From: Euclidia mi
Taxonomy: Eukaryota > Arthropoda > Insecta > Lepidoptera > Erebidae
Length of the DNA: 64,000 nt
Reading direction: 5' to 3'
Assembly: GCA_944739405.2 (NCBI GenBank)
Contig: OX123182.2
Span: 40,983,598-41,047,597 of the forward strand
Part shown: piece by piece, positions 11,015-23,828 of the stretch
Position numbering within the stretch: position 1 is the first letter of the stretch
Layout: each line of letters opens with the position of its first letter
Program-made: the position numbers and the translations under genes
Notes under the pieces: generated by a model
What the model saw: only the letters and a program-made list of their open reading frames with translations
What the model was told of the DNA's origin: nothing
Database searches by the model: none

Positions 11015-11152
11015 GGTTGGCGTAGTGGTTTAAGCTATGTTTGACACAACACTCTGTGTGATTCATAAATTCTTGTTTCGACTCCTGTGTCCGTTAGTGG
11101 TAGGTTTGTAATGTCCCTCGTGACACAGGATTTAGCACTAGGGTGCGAGATC
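11015..11152 (+). mobile_element. tRNA-headed SINE, family A, partial copy
   Basis: Starts with a tRNA-like box A region GGTTGGCGTAGTGGTTTAAG, continues with CACTCTGTGTGATTCATAA and the family body (GTTTCGACTCCTGTGTCCGT, GTTTGTAATGTCCC). The box B portion is deleted. A head-only relic of the same family is at about 11760-11850 (GATGCAGTGGTTTAATGGGC...GGGTGCAATCCCACACAAGA). Confidence 0.65.
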
Positions 11153-11982
11153 ACTATCGGTCCGCACTAACTACCTACAATCGCTGTAGGTAACAACTGA
11201 CGACGCAGCGACGCGCGTGGCGAGGTCACGCCCGCGCGGCGCTCGAACACAACTCGAGAGAATCGTGCGTTACTACGTATTACCAACAGTTAATTAGTAC
11301 TGACTTTTATAACTTTTTTGTTTTAGGTGCTAGGTGAATTTTGATTTTGAATAGAGGATATTATTTCGGACATGAAGTTTCTTTTCCTAAATCAATAAAA
11401 AATCAGCGTGTATAGTGAGTGTGATGGCTGAAGTGTACCTAAGCTGGCTAAGTAACGTGTGTTAGTTGGACGGATATTTACATACATACACAATCGATAA
11501 ACGTTTTATATAATTAAAATTGGATTGGATTTGTATCGCTTTTATAAAGAGATGAACCGTCAGTTAAATATCGATATGTCGGTGTAATCAATCGATGCGA
11601 TGCATCAATATCGACTTAAAGCGATGTACATATATCGATATTTTAAAAAATCATTTAAATTATTACATCCCTTGCCATGTCTTAAATATGCAGGCACCAT
11701 AACGGCATGCGGCGATTGATTTTTCATGGAATCTTATGTATGTTTTATAAATTCGATTGAACGGTTGATGCAGTGGTTTAATGGGCGACTTTACTTTTTA
11801 ACGTTGCGAGGCTGCGCTTTCTGTCGTGGGTGCAATCCCACACAAGATAGCAATTTTGAGTGTTCTTGAATGTATTTTAACTCATTACTACAGTTTGTGG
11901 ATAACAACAAGTGATGTCTCATGAGGGGATGGATTTAACATATTCATTGACCAGATCAATAGCGAAGTTAGGTAGGTATATG

Positions 11983-14900
11983 CAAGGGCGGATCCAGCTT
12001 TGGCGCCAGGAGGGGGTCACATAGTCGTGGTCAAGTGAAGAACTTATAATTTAATGTCAATAACAATAGGTACAAGTAAAAAGTAGGTATTTAATTAATG
12101 TACGTAACAGACCAGTGCAGATACGTTAGAAAACGGTAAAAAGTAAAATAAAGTTACAGTAGGATGAGCCCCATTGGAGAAGGAAGAGAATATAGCGATC
12201 ATTAAAGGAAAATTTAATTACGGGCGATCTGAGGTCGGGAAGTGGATGGGGTTGCGATTTTAAGGGTAAAAAAGGGTTTATCTCGATTGCCAGCAAAACT
12301 ACAAGTCCTACGAAAAAAACGTCAATGGCAAAGTTGTAGGTAATAAAAAGATCTACAACTTTCGTATTTACACTTTATTCACACAACGTCATAATTTATG
12401 TGAAAAATTCAAATAACCAAGTTATTGGTTTTTAGGGTTTCGTAGTCCACAAGGAACCCTTATAGTTTCGTCATGTCCGTCCGTCTGTCCCTCCGCAGCC
12501 TAGCTCAAAGACGCCTGGTGCTAGAAAGCTGATATTTGACATGAATATAGATTGAAATTAAACTACAGTTTACGGATTTTATCGCGTTATATTGGTTTCA
12601 CTTGTTTTTACATTTAAACCGAATGATTTAGAAACTACATTTTAATTACTAGCCGACGTATTAAAATGTAGTTTCTAAATCATTCGGTATGCGATAAAAT
12701 CCGTAAACTGTAGTTTAATTTCAATGTGTAAAATTCGCGTAAACCCAAGAAAATATTATGAATATAGACATACGATATTGCAACAAAACTGTAGAATAAA
12801 ATTTAGGAAAATATTTTTTTAGGGTATCTCCCCTAAATATATAGTGGGGCTGATTTTTTTTTTTGTTGAGTACCCCATTGTGTGGAGTATCATTGGATAA
12901 TTTTCAAAACAATATTATTAGTTTGCTCAAATCATTTTTCGATCAAGTGATTGGTTTGTCAAATATCAAGCATTGAAGTGAAAAAAATTGTTAGACTCAA
13001 GTGTCCCCGCCCTCTGCCGGCTAAACTATTAATTTAGAAGAGGTGAAAAAAATCACAGATGTAGTACACATAACGAATTTAAAAGGAAAACTATCACGGC
13101 TAAGTAGACATCACTAGTTTACGAGTAATCGTCGGTTAACTTATAAATACCTATTTCTGTGAGTTTACATTGGGAGCGCTGGCTTAATCTTAAAGATGCC
13201 CGTTTTTAGTCCCATGTGAAACAGAAGTTATTATCAATAATGGCCATTATGGGCAACTACGGAACCCTACATTGCGCGTGGCCCGACACGCACTAGGCCG
13301 GTTTTTTATTTTTAACTTTTACAATAGTTTTTTTCTTTTACACGAAATTTGATGAAAACTTGCCTTTTTATGTTCCAAACACACTGTTTATGTTTTTTTA
13401 TTTAAAGTATTTATTTTTACGCCTTATTTTGACTTAATATCGAAATAAAACCCTAATTTTTCAATTGAAAATTCTCACGTCAATATATCAGCTTTCTTTT
13501 TTAAATTGTTCGGCGTTTTGTTCGTTGAAATCTCTACTTTCTGATGGTGTGAATAAAATATACATTACTAAGGTAAACGTTCTCAGAAAATGCAACGAAA
13601 TGAAACAACCTCGAGACCGATTTTTTTAATCATAATGTACAATTTTGAGATATTTATTAAAATTACTTAACACTTTATTTACTCGAAAAACGTAAGATTC
13701 CATGCTACATTGATAAATAAGAACTTAAAAATCGATATATACAACTAAAATTAGCAACCAAATAAGTTAATAGATACCTAATTAATAAGACATCTACAAT
13801 ATTTTGAGAAAGTTATAGAATATTCTTTAAATTATAGCGTAAACTCCTATTTATTGCTATTTTAAGATAATGTATAGGTATACCTGAGTGACCCACAGAC
13901 AATTTGAGCCCATCAATAGTTATTTTAAAGAGAAGCGTGGAAGGGCCAGGTGGATCCCAGCCCTGATATGTATTTTTATGAATAATGTTGTTCACTGTTC
14001 TGTATTTCAAATACTGACTAACTGTTTTTATAGCTGATATGAAATAACAGGCAGTAAGGCCCAGATCCACCTAGCCCTTCCCCTTTTCTCTATAAAATAA
14101 CTAATGATGGACTAAAATTTTCTGTGGGTCACTCAGGGACCTACATACATTGTCTTAAAATAGCAAAAAATAGAAGTCTACGCTATAATTTAAAGAAGAT
14201 TCTCAAAAAATTGTAGATTTCTTATCTTATTAAATATTAACTTATTTGGTTGTTTATTTTAGTTGTATATTCCGATTTGCAAGTTCTTTTTTAGCAATGT
14301 AGCAAGGAATCTTACATTTTTCGAGTAATTAAAGTGTTAATTTGTAATTAATCGCTCAAAATTGTACATTATAATAAAAAAATCGGTCTCGAGGTTGTTT
14401 CACTTCTTTGCATTTTCTGAGAACGTTTACCTAATTAATGTATATTTTATTCACGCCATCTGAAAGTAGAGATTTCAACGAACTAAACGCCGAACAATTT
14501 AAAAAAGAAAGCTGATATATTGACGTGAGAATTTTCAATTGAAAATTTGGGTTTTATTTCGATATTAAGTCAAAATAAGGTGTAAGAATAATTTTTTTAA
14601 ATAAAAAACATTAGTGTGTTTGGAACATAAAAAGGCAAGTTTTCACCAAATTTCGTGTAAAAGAAAAAACTATTGTAAAAGTAAAAAATAAAAAACCAAA
14701 ATCTTGGTTATTTGAATTTTTCACATAAATTAAGACGTTGTGTGAATAAAGTGTAAATACAAAAGTTGTAGATCTTTTTATTACCTTCAACTTTGCCATT
14801 GACGTTTTTCCCGTAGGACTTGAAGTTTTGCTGGCAATCGAGATAAACCCTTTTTTACCCTTAAAATCGCAACTCCATCCACTTCCCGACCTCAGATCGC

Positions 14901-15216
14901 CCGTAATTTATTTTTCCTTAAATTTTTGCTATATTTTCTTTCTTTTCCAATGGGTCTAAAATAAAATAAAATCCTACTATAATTTTCTATCGTTTCAAAA
15001 ATTATCTACCCTGGTCTAAAACCTTTGCCGTCATACAAAGTAATTATATTATAAACTAATTAAATATTGAAGGTATGTAGTTACATAAAATCTGTATGGT
15101 GACAAAATATAAACTTTAATAAAATCTTTATATTTAATTAGTGGTCCACCTAAGTCCTGGAACCAGCTCAGGGGGGGGTCATGACCCCCATGACCCTCCC
15201 CCTGGATCCGCCCTTG
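11983..15216. mobile_element. 3.2-kb fold-back element with 8-bp duplication (hAT-like)
   Basis: Termini are inverted (CAAGGGCGGATCCAG ... CTGGATCCGCCCTTG) and flanked by GGTATATG at 11975-11982 and 15217-15224, a perfect 8-bp target duplication. Arms of about 1 kb pair: roughly 12108-12435 with 14690-15016, and 13300-13960 with 14060-14690. The left arm is interrupted by a second element (about 12437-13300). Both arms carry the same blocks inverted, for example CAAAATTGTACATTATAAT-like and ATCGAGATAAACCCTTTTTT. No transposase frame is visible; the superfamily call rests on the 8-bp duplication only. Confidence 0.85.
12437..13300 (+). mobile_element. Nested lepidopteran repeat (GGGTTTCGTAG...GGCCGGTTTTTT type)
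   Basis: Interrupts the left arm of the fold-back element; the right arm lacks it. It starts GGGTTTCGTAGTCCACAAGG, contains the CCGTCCGTCTGTCCCTCCG stretch and ends TACGGAACCCTACATTGCGC then CACTAGGCCGGTTTTTT, a combination I know from many lepidopteran genomes. A further inverted repeat sits inside it (12554-12722), with arms GAATGATTTAGAAACTACAT and complement. Confidence 0.65.
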
Positions 15217-15764
15217 GGTATATGCCACACGGCTACTCGTCAAACAGCGTAGACTTAGACCGAGCAGAACTGTGTACAAAATGTGAAGTCACCAAAATTG
15301 TTAAAAATATCTGTTATTTAATTTTTTTTATCGGTTTTGCATCAATGTGATAAGCTGACCACTTTAAAATCGAAGCAGTAGTTACTATTTACTAGAATGT
15401 GCAAACCATAATTATAAAGAAACTAAGATTTCAGCAATCCGAATTATTGCAAGCAGTTCATCAGGGTGAGGGAGGGTTTCAGTTAAAAAATATCTGTTGG
15501 TTTGTTATCGGGACTGTTTCAATCATGCAATTGTGTAGCTGATTACTCTAACTAAGCCTATTGGTCAAATGAATATTTGAATTTAAACAGTATTTACTTA
15601 ACATGGAGTATGTTGTATTTTGTTATACTTAGTTATAACTATGTAGTCAATTGTTATAAATGTTATGTTATTTAGGGAATTAATTATGATATGGTATATA
15701 ACCACTTACCAAAGCATGAGATGAAATGTGTGTGAATAGTTTATAAATTTGAGGGTTTTCTGAA

Positions 15765-15945
15765 ATGACGCCCACCAGGCGGTAGCACTGAGACGTCAGG
15801 TCCAGACATTTATTAAAAGCGTCAGTGCTATCCTATATTTTTGTACACCTGTGTTTGTTTGTTGCATGTGTGTGTACGTGTCTGTACAGCTTTCTGGCAG
15901 CGTTTGGACCTGACGCATATGAAGCGCCATCTGGCGCCATAAAAG
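15765..15945. repeat. Small inverted-repeat element
   Basis: GCGTCAGGTCCAGAC-like sequence (ACGTCAGGTCCAGACATTTA near 15793) pairs with AGCGTTTGGACCTGACGCAT near 15898-15917, and outer blocks (CCCACCAGGCGG / GCGCCATCTGGCGCC) are also partly complementary. Probably a MITE relic; no duplication identified. Confidence 0.4.
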
Positions 15946-17122
15946 TATCCAAATACTCTCATTGAACAATAAATAATTATTGTTATGTTTACTTAGTTAC
16001 AAATGTGTATATGAAAGATGTAATGAACTTTTTAGGAATCAATTTTGTTTTATTATTTAAGGGTCACAAATAAAACCAAGTAAATTAATAATTCTCATTA
16101 TATTCACTCTTATTTTCATTGATATAATCACATAATCATAATTATTCCGATTTACACTTAAAATAATTTTAAAATAAATTAAACGAGAAAATATTCTGTT
16201 ATAATTAATACAAAAACTCAGTCGTTTCCTGACATTATTTGATTAGAATTAAAGTATACGATCAAATTTACAATAATAGGAATCAGGCACATTATTAATA
16301 ATAAAACTATTCACTAGTGAGTAGCAAGGATTTGTTAACAGTTGAATCGTAAATAGGAAATAGGACGAATGTGAGTGGCAATGGAAATGGACGAAATCAC
16401 TTCAATAAACAATACTGGCGTATTACACAAATTATCATTCCAATAAAATAAAATAAACTCACTTTTGAGCATAATCATTACTGATTAAAAATAATCATTG
16501 CAATTGAGCAATATCCACAAATACTTACATAACAATCATTAATGAGTTAGAATCAGTTACTGAGGCATACTTATAGTATTCGTTTTACAGTGAGCAATTT
16601 AATTAAAAAATCTATTAAATATACTGTGACCGTATTACTGAATCAAATGTGAAACAAGTAGAGTAAGGGATCTGCCGCTACTCGAGCGTGGATGCCGTTT
16701 ATCCTAATCTTTGGTGTGGTGGCCATAACTGCGGCGCCTCACTAGCCGCAGCCACTACGTGCACAACACTAGTGGCGCTAGTGAGCCGCCGCTCCTCACG
16801 GGAACATCATACTGTGTGTCGCGGGAGCGCCTTCTATATCTACAGACGCCGACAGTAGGTACAAAAATAGTTCACCTATTCAATATAATTAACACTACTT
16901 AACAATTAAGTATCGAGGGGAGGCCCGTATTGAAATAAAGTGGACACAATTAATCTCGGTTACGTAAAAAATGACTGGGCGACGGGTGGGATACGAGTCG
17001 TATAACACCGGGGCGGCCTCCCCAAAATAATAATACTACTTACAGCAAATCACACTAAGGTAAATTGACTAGGCGTGTTGTGATGAGTGGATGGTCTGCG
17101 ACCGCAGCGGGGTGTAGTGGCG
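15946..17122 (-). other. Probable 3' UTR and flank of rhomboid
   Basis: No gene is seen. On the minus strand this follows the rhomboid stop codon. A TTTATT at 16049-16054 (AATAAA on the minus strand) would be one possible poly(A) signal, giving a 3' UTR of about 1.1 kb. 16670-16830 and 16960-17030 are more GC-rich than the surroundings. UTR assignment is inference. Confidence 0.35.
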
Positions 17123-20100
17123 CTAGAGCGTGGCGCCGAGGGGCGGCGGGTCGGGCGGCAGGTAATGCAGCTCGTCGACGGGCGCGCTGAACACGTTGTA
17201 GAGCACGGCGAAGAGCGTGCAGGCGGCGTAGGCGCCCAGCGCCGCCCACCACAGCAGGCGCTCCCACAGGCGCTGCTGCGCGTGCTTCAGCACCAGCAGG
17301 CCGATCGTCAGCCCCGCCAGCGCGCCCGCCACGTGCGCCGCGTACGACACCGGCGGCGCCTCCTGACACAACACAACACAACACAACACATTATTGTCAC
17401 GTTCACGTTCTTACTTACAGTTAGAAAATTTGTACTGCCAGAGCAAGCCCTACAACCGCTACTTCGCGGCGTCAAAAGAGAATGGTTTATCTATGCCATA
17501 TATAAATTTTGAACCTAATGCTTCGTGCTGAAAATATGTCTACCGAAATACGGTCAACGACAGTAAAATTGGATTCTACTCTTAATTATAATTTTGGTAT
17601 AACGCATTAAAGGTTAAATCTTCTCAAAAACTTTGACTTGAGTATCTAGCGGCGAGACTTAGTACAGGCACAGATAATATAATACTATACTAGTACAGAT
17701 ACACGGTCACGAACAACAATCGGAGACCTTCCTGACTGGGGCTATTCGTGGGGCTATTTTGTTTCCGTCAAATCTACACTAGATGGCGACAGTGGACGCC
17801 GGCAAAACGCCGACATCTTTTGGTTAGGTGCAAAATACCGCGACCCTTTTTTCTTATAGGGTTTAATAAGACCAAAATATTTTGTTTTTATATTACTGTT
17901 TTCTATACTAAATGCAATATTGCAGTCGAATTTACTTGACAGTACAGGGCTATATCGCATTGTCTTTTTTAAAGTTAAAAAGAAATGCAACAGTCGTAAA
18001 CATTGAAACTAAGGTTGACCGCCTACTGGAGCGGATAAGAGGTATAATACAACTAATAGAAATTCATAAAAAATATGTGTATTTATCATAGTTGTGTTAG
18101 AGGCTCCGGGCCTCTGCTCCAATGGACAACCAGCCTAAGATTTTCTAATATGTAGGTGTGAAAAGATAAAATTACCTTAGTATATCTGGCGTGCACCGCA
18201 AAACCAACATCACAGGAGGCGACAGCTAACGCAGCGACGAGTCTAACAGCGCCGTAGCGCATGGTGTGGAAGTTGAGCAGCGCGTTGGCGAGGTGCGCGG
18301 CCAGCAGCGCGTACACGCCGCCCGAGGCGCCCGCCAGGCACACGTCGGGGTCCAGCACGGACGCCGCCAGCGACCCGCCCAGCACGCCCGCCAGGTACAC
18401 CGCCGCGCACCGCGCCGCGCCGTGCACCATCTCCAGCGGCAGACCCACCTACACAACACAACACACGAACTGTACACTCGAACAATTCCCCCCGCTACAC
18501 CACCATAAGGGCGAGAATCGCTCAGCAAAACATCGTCGCTTGTAGTGCTACTTTACACAGTCTGGCATTCGTATACAACATGAGTTTCTAGTGTGCCTCG
18601 ACTCTATGAGCGAGCCAAGGGATTGTTTTCAAATTGGTCCAGCGCCGACTTGCTTGATTGTACTTCATACCGTAGCAATGAGCTTTTGTTCTCATTTTTT
18701 GACGACATAAGAGTAAATCCTATGTCATGGTGGACTTTACAAAAATACAATCAACGAAACAATTTATGTATCACATAACAGAAAGTGTCGTCTCTTGTGT
18801 CAATCGTCAATCGAACTCAAAAAACTCAGCGCAGGGTCAAGCGGCGAGCCAGCAGCTTAAACCACTACGCCGATTTTGTTTGTTGTGATGCCACCAAGTA
18901 AGTGCTGCACACAGACATAGATCTACATAGATAATGCAAATGCATGCACTTCGCGTGTCTGAACTCCGACCAAGCGTCGAGCTTGGTCGCCACTAACTTC
19001 AGTCCCCGCGCGTCCGTTTTACCGTTAAGTAAACTTTATTCACATTACGTTGCCGCGTTTGCTTCGGACGTTTGATCTGACGTTGTGTATTAGGAGACGA
19101 TGAATATCGCACAAGCGATACTGTCGCGCATCGCTTCAACTTCGTGATACAGGCAACGACACAGTAGGTATTAAAAAGTCGGCACGCTTGGTTTCAATAC
19201 AAATCGTGATAATTGCGTTATCTATGTAGATCGATATCTGTGATGCTGCACAACAAAATAGTATTTTTAAAGACCTTTCATCATTATACTCATCTACTAG
19301 GCGTCCTATTGGCATTTATGATTTTGCCCCTGTGCTCTGCATTAGATCTCACCAAAACTTGGCTCGCGATAGCAAAGCTTACTACTTAGTGTACCGAGGC
19401 TTTTAGTAGGTTTTCTCTACAGACTTTCGTATACTACCTAGTGTTCTTTGCTATTTATGTCGCAGTGACTTTTTGCCTATTCTCCAGAAACGTAACTATA
19501 GAATTCCAATGCCAAAACTTCCTTGTCTAAAGAAATATCTATTGTGTATTAGAGGGCTATCAAAACGCAGGAGTCGATGATAGTTACTTACCGCGAGTTG
19601 TACCAGTAGGTTGAAAGCGAGATGTAGCCAGCCTGCGTGCACAACACTGTAGGTGAGGAACCGCCACAGTTCTCGTCTTCTATCAGAGCGGTACACTAGG
19701 GGCGAGTCCACGGGCACCGGTCCAGCCGCTGCCGCCATGCCACCTGTGCCCCACGCGTACCACGCGAACACACCCAACTAAAACATAAGAGAAATTAGTC
19801 AGTGACGAATCTCAATCAGTTTGTGCCGCATCCAGGTTAAAACTTTTGGGAGTCCGGCAGTGGATTCAAGATTTTGTTTTGGGGACTTGATCTAGGAATC
19901 TTTTAAAAAGTCATTTGGCTTTAGACGAAAACAGATGCTTTTTATTAAGTAGAAGTTTTACTGATGCGGCCGTCCGTGTATGTAAGAGGGGGTAGAAAGT
20001 GTCTTCTTTGGTTTTATTTCAAGATTCTAGCAGTTCTAGCTTGGGTCTAACGTAATTTGCAGTAGGAACGAAGGCAAGCGTTGCACTTTCGAATTGGTGT

Positions 20101-21809
20101 TATCATACCGAGCTCATCGTTTTATGCCATAAATATGCCTCTGCTCCTAATTGATAAAAAAACTGCGTGCAAAATTAATTCCTCCTATCCTTTATTAAGT
20201 AGGTATCTGCCGAATACATATGTTAAAATATAACAATAAACATATTATATTGTAATAACGTAGTAAACAAATACTTATTACCTATTTTAGGGGGACATTT
20301 AGCAAACAAAATAAGGATAAATAAGTGTAGTTTGCGTTACTTATGACGTTAACTATAATATTATTCATACATAGGGGAAAACCGTTAGTAAGAAAGCTGA
20401 GTGCGATATAGCGGGCTCATCGCATATTGTGCATAGGTGGCACTGGTATTGTGGAGCTATAAGAGTATAGAGTAAAGCGCGGGCAGGGCGCGTGGTCGCA
20501 TCTAGGTGAATCAACGTGTGACGGCGTAGCGCGCACCGATTGTTATGATTCACGTAAACCGCTTGTTTGCACGGATGTGAAATCCGCTATTATAATTTTT
20601 AATTAACCGAAGTAACTGGAGCGGGGATTGAAGCGGCACTAGACACGTAGAAAGTGATGACTTTGCACGCTCCTTTGCTACGGTAGTTAGATTAATGTCT
20701 ATTACTAACGGTGCTGTTATATCATATCTGTATGTGAAAATCGATCTACCAGATTCTTACGGTAGTAGAACATTTTTAATGTAATTTAATTACCTCTAGT
20801 AAGGTGACACAGATGATGAAGAAGGGCGGTGGACAGCAGGTGTACCGCTCCTGGTAATATTTACGGTCCCGCTCCTCAGGGAGCATTTCCATCGCTACTA
20901 GGTGCACCATTCTACGGAAACCAATACAAGAAGATATTAGCTTATCTCTAAATATACTAGTTATATTTAGTTAAAGTGTATTTGGCACAGAAAGACATTG
21001 TTGATGTAAACATTATCATAATGTCGAGTGAGAAGAAACTCTTTCAAACACTTTTATACGTTTATTCTGGTCAGACAGGCTTATTATAATTATTCGAAGA
21101 TTGCTGGTTTGGGTCATCTTGCATATTATGAAAATTGCCAGTTACCTGTATTTTCAGCGATGGAATATATTTTGCCGATTTTATTTCGAAATCTTATTGC
21201 AAGCAATCACTCGATCGGCTTTCACTTCTTACTCTATATAAAAGCAATTTAATATCATTTTTTATTGTACGATAGCACACCATATGTCATTGTGACACGT
21301 CAATTGATCATAAAAAAATATTTTTAGTGGCGGCAATCAATACAAAGACTTTTATTGAAGCGTTTTTTATGAATATATAACATTGGATAATTTTGTTTCA
21401 CTGTAAATTTTTATTTGGATTGCATAAGTTACATTTTACTGGTAATTTACAAGTTGAACATCGATAAAGGATTTATGTTTTCTGGAAGATGACAGACGAG
21501 TCACGGCATACTCGATTTATTTGAAAATTGTTTTGAAACAGTTACAGTGGGTAGTAAATATGTCTCTACGGTTTATTTAGTGCATTTAATAGTTAGAATT
21601 GCATTAGTGCATTTTCCTGTTCTATTAATAGTTGGGTGGTTATGTATGTGGGTGTTTTTGTGTAAGTGTCGATGTGTGTTGATGTGATGTGTTTACCTGG
21701 CGAATAACGTAGGATCCTCGAGGAGTAGATGGAAGTCGTTCTCTGAGCTGACCTCACGGTCGCGTTGGTGTACCGCACATCTATAACTGCGTGTGCGCTT
21801 GCCGCTCAT
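17123..21809 (-). CDS. rho: Rhomboid-family intramembrane serine protease (rho/stet type)
   Basis: Minus-strand exons 21809-21697, 20911-20794, 19777-19592, 18448-18176 and 17362-17123 have AG/GT borders and join in phase to 309 codons plus TAG. Insect secretory-pathway rhomboids cut EGF-receptor ligand precursors of the Spitz type inside the membrane (family knowledge). Seen here: the family block ARMVHLVAMEMLPEERDRKY (37-56), TCCPPP and the first membrane segment (about 65-86), the W115-R116 loop, H129-x3-N133 for the oxyanion region, GASGG with the catalytic Ser at 181, and the catalytic His at 240 in SYAAHVAGALAG. The ending ELHYLPPDPPPLGATL is cytosolic or luminal tail. The ATG at 21809 follows an AG directly, so a non-coding first exon is likely; a longer N-terminus from another exon is possible. 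I cannot tell rho from its paralogue stet by eye. Confidence 0.93.
18718..18875 (-). mobile_element. SINE family A, decayed copy in a rhomboid intron
   Basis: Lies in the intron between exons 19592 and 18448. Reverse orientation: TTAAACCACTACGCCGAT (head complement) at the right, the body GTGGACTTTACAAAAATACA at the left. Diverged from the 36996-37192 copy. Confidence 0.6.
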
Positions 21810-21839
21810 CTGTAACAACACAAATCTATGTAATGTACC

Positions 21840-22268
21840 TGAATAGCAACCGATTGATACGTGGCATCAAGTTTTCAAAAAGTTTAAAACTTATGAGTCT
21901 TCTTTCTCTTAGCGTTATCCCAGTTTCAGTCTGGGGTCCGCTTTCTAGTCTAACCGGATTTGGCTGAATATTAGCTTTTCCACGGAGCGACTGCCTGTCT
22001 GACCTCCGCAACCCGAAGGGATAGCGATATTTCATGGTTTAGACTGGTGTCAGTTTATTTAGAAGGTACTGACGCCCTGTAACGACTGTCAAAGATCTTC
22101 ATGACAACCGGGACCGACGGCTTAACGTGCTCTCCGAGGCACGGGACAAGCGATAATTAACAATTCAATACGCACATAACTCCGAAGTCATTGGTGCGCG
22201 CCGTGGATTCGAACCTGATACCCTCTGCATGGCAGTCTGTTGGTATATCCACTCGGCTATCGCTGCCT
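21840..22268 (-). mobile_element. tRNA-headed SINE, family B head with long tail, just upstream of rhomboid coding exon 1
   Basis: On the minus strand it starts GGCAGCGATAGCCGAGTGGA (box A-like) and AGGTTCGAATCCACGGCGCG (box B-like), the same head as the 59.6 kb copy, then a different body (GAGAGCACGTTAAGCCGTCG, and the GGACCCCAGACTGAAACTGG stretch). The T-run at 22267-22275 marks the upstream side. Its downstream end comes within tens of bases of the splice acceptor at 21810. Confidence 0.65.
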
Positions 22269-23124
22269 TTTTTTTTACTTATGAGTATAGCACCTTTTTG
22301 CTTGTTATGTAGAACAAGAGGTGGACCTAATAAGTATAGGAAAATTTGTGGGATGGATGGATAGATATTGTTTCGGTACTCATTTTAATAAAACTTTGCA
22401 GTACCTGAATAGCACTTGGGCCACCTATTGTACCGATAGCCGATTCCTAAGCTTGGAAGCCCGCAGGCAAAAGCTACTTAAGTCCATATACATTTACGTG
22501 ATTTCGATTGATTAGGTATATCGACCCAAATGTTTTTTATTCTCAATATTTAGTAGGATTTTTATCCAAAGAAAACTTATTTAAATCATAATGAATCAAT
22601 AAAGAATATGATCGAATAGGTTTTAATTCATAAGACTCCGCAGCTATTTTGAGTTAAGTAGCACCTTTGTATTTGACTGTACACGGAGGATCCTCAATGG
22701 TATGAGAAATATTGAACGTCGACGAAAATCTTTGAACATTCTACCTAGACAAGGTTTCAATTTCAATTTACGCAAACACTAAAATCAATTGCAATAAATT
22801 TAGTCAAAATCTATTAGGCACACCTAATAGCTTTTTGATCCCGATCCCGGCAGTTTAGGATTTGGCTAAATCTGCTAATTCGTATTTGTGTGCGCCGCTC
22901 CCTATCTATACAAGCGAACATGAACGTCTCTATAGGTTCGGTTTTAATTAACCCTGTTTAAGTTATAATCCGTTCCCGGAAAGACAATAAAACATAACGC
23001 GTGTTTCCCTTGTACAGTCACACTCAGTTAATTCCCTAACGTGGCAATTTTGTTAAGGCGAACTGCATCATTGATTTATTTATTTTAAGAGTAATGAGTG
23101 GTTTTGAAAGTTATACGTTTATGC

Positions 23125-23190
23125 GCCTTAAAAGAAATCAAAAAGTAGCAAATCTTGATAGATTTGCTACTTTTTGATTTCTTTTAAGGC
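23125..23190. repeat. Perfect 31-bp hairpin, 4-base loop
   Basis: 23125-23155 and 23160-23190 are exact reverse complements (GCCTTAAAAGAAATCAAAAA start, loop TGAT). It lies in the large intron or upstream region of rhomboid. Perfect pairing with a tiny loop fits a template-switch product better than a microRNA precursor; small-RNA data would decide. Confidence 0.9.
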
Positions 23191-23616
23191 ACATTCAACT
23201 TTCCTAAAAAGTTTAGGAACCAATTTAATGTAAAACGTATTTAGGGCAATGACGTATTATAATATATATCTTTGATTTAGGGACTATATTTGTGACGTGC
23301 AAGAGCAAGATGCCAATAAACTTGCCTAAACTTAGTCAGTAAACCATGCAAGTAAGTAGGTAACTTGATTGAATACGCAACTTGCCATCAAACACATGTT
23401 TTCTAATATTTATAGTGTTTATTTTTATTTAAATTGAAGTGTGTTCCTATACTTTTAGCTTGCCAGAGCCACGTAATCGGGCTTTTGGAAAAGCTGCCTA
23501 GCGCATAGTTTGGTGTGGTGGTCGGTCTGAATAATTTAAATTCATCCGAAGCCTTTTAGTCACTTAGCAAATTCGATTATATCGGACACAGTAATAGTGA
23601 TTTGTGTTATAATATA

Positions 23617-23823
23617 CTAGAGAACGCCAGCAGCTACGCCTGCATTTTTTTTAAATTTACCCATTTTGGCCGATCCCGTGGGAATTTCGGGAAATTCCTT
23701 CTTAGTGCACACCTACGGTCCCCAAGCAACATACATGCCAAATTTCAGCTTCCTGCGCCCAATAGTTTCGGCTGTAGCGTGTCTGTCAGTCAGTCAGTAA
23801 CGCAAGGATTTTATATATTAAGA
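23617..23823 (-). mobile_element. Non-autonomous Helitron (207 bp)
   Basis: On the minus strand it starts TCTTAATATATAAAATCC and ends CGTTCTCTAG, inserted between A and T, as Helitrons do. Internal block GCCAAATTTCAGCTTCCTGC is shared with copies at 1034, 30379 and 37926. No terminal inverted repeats. Confidence 0.85.
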
Positions 23824-23828
23824 TAATA

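Noticed and set aside
17055..17512. Long open frames (109 and 141 codons) in both directions
   Set aside because: They overlap the GC-rich last exon of rhomboid in wrong frames; composition is arginine/alanine-rich and typical of shadow frames.
18226..18545. Four further open frames over the 18.2-18.5 kb exon
   Set aside because: Only the frame with GASGG and VGLPLEMVHG fits the rhomboid family; the others are its shadows.
22190..22268. tRNA gene-like box A and box B words
   Set aside because: They sit at the head of a SINE with a non-tRNA body; no complete tRNA fold. The same holds for 24030, 37100, 40360 and 59900.
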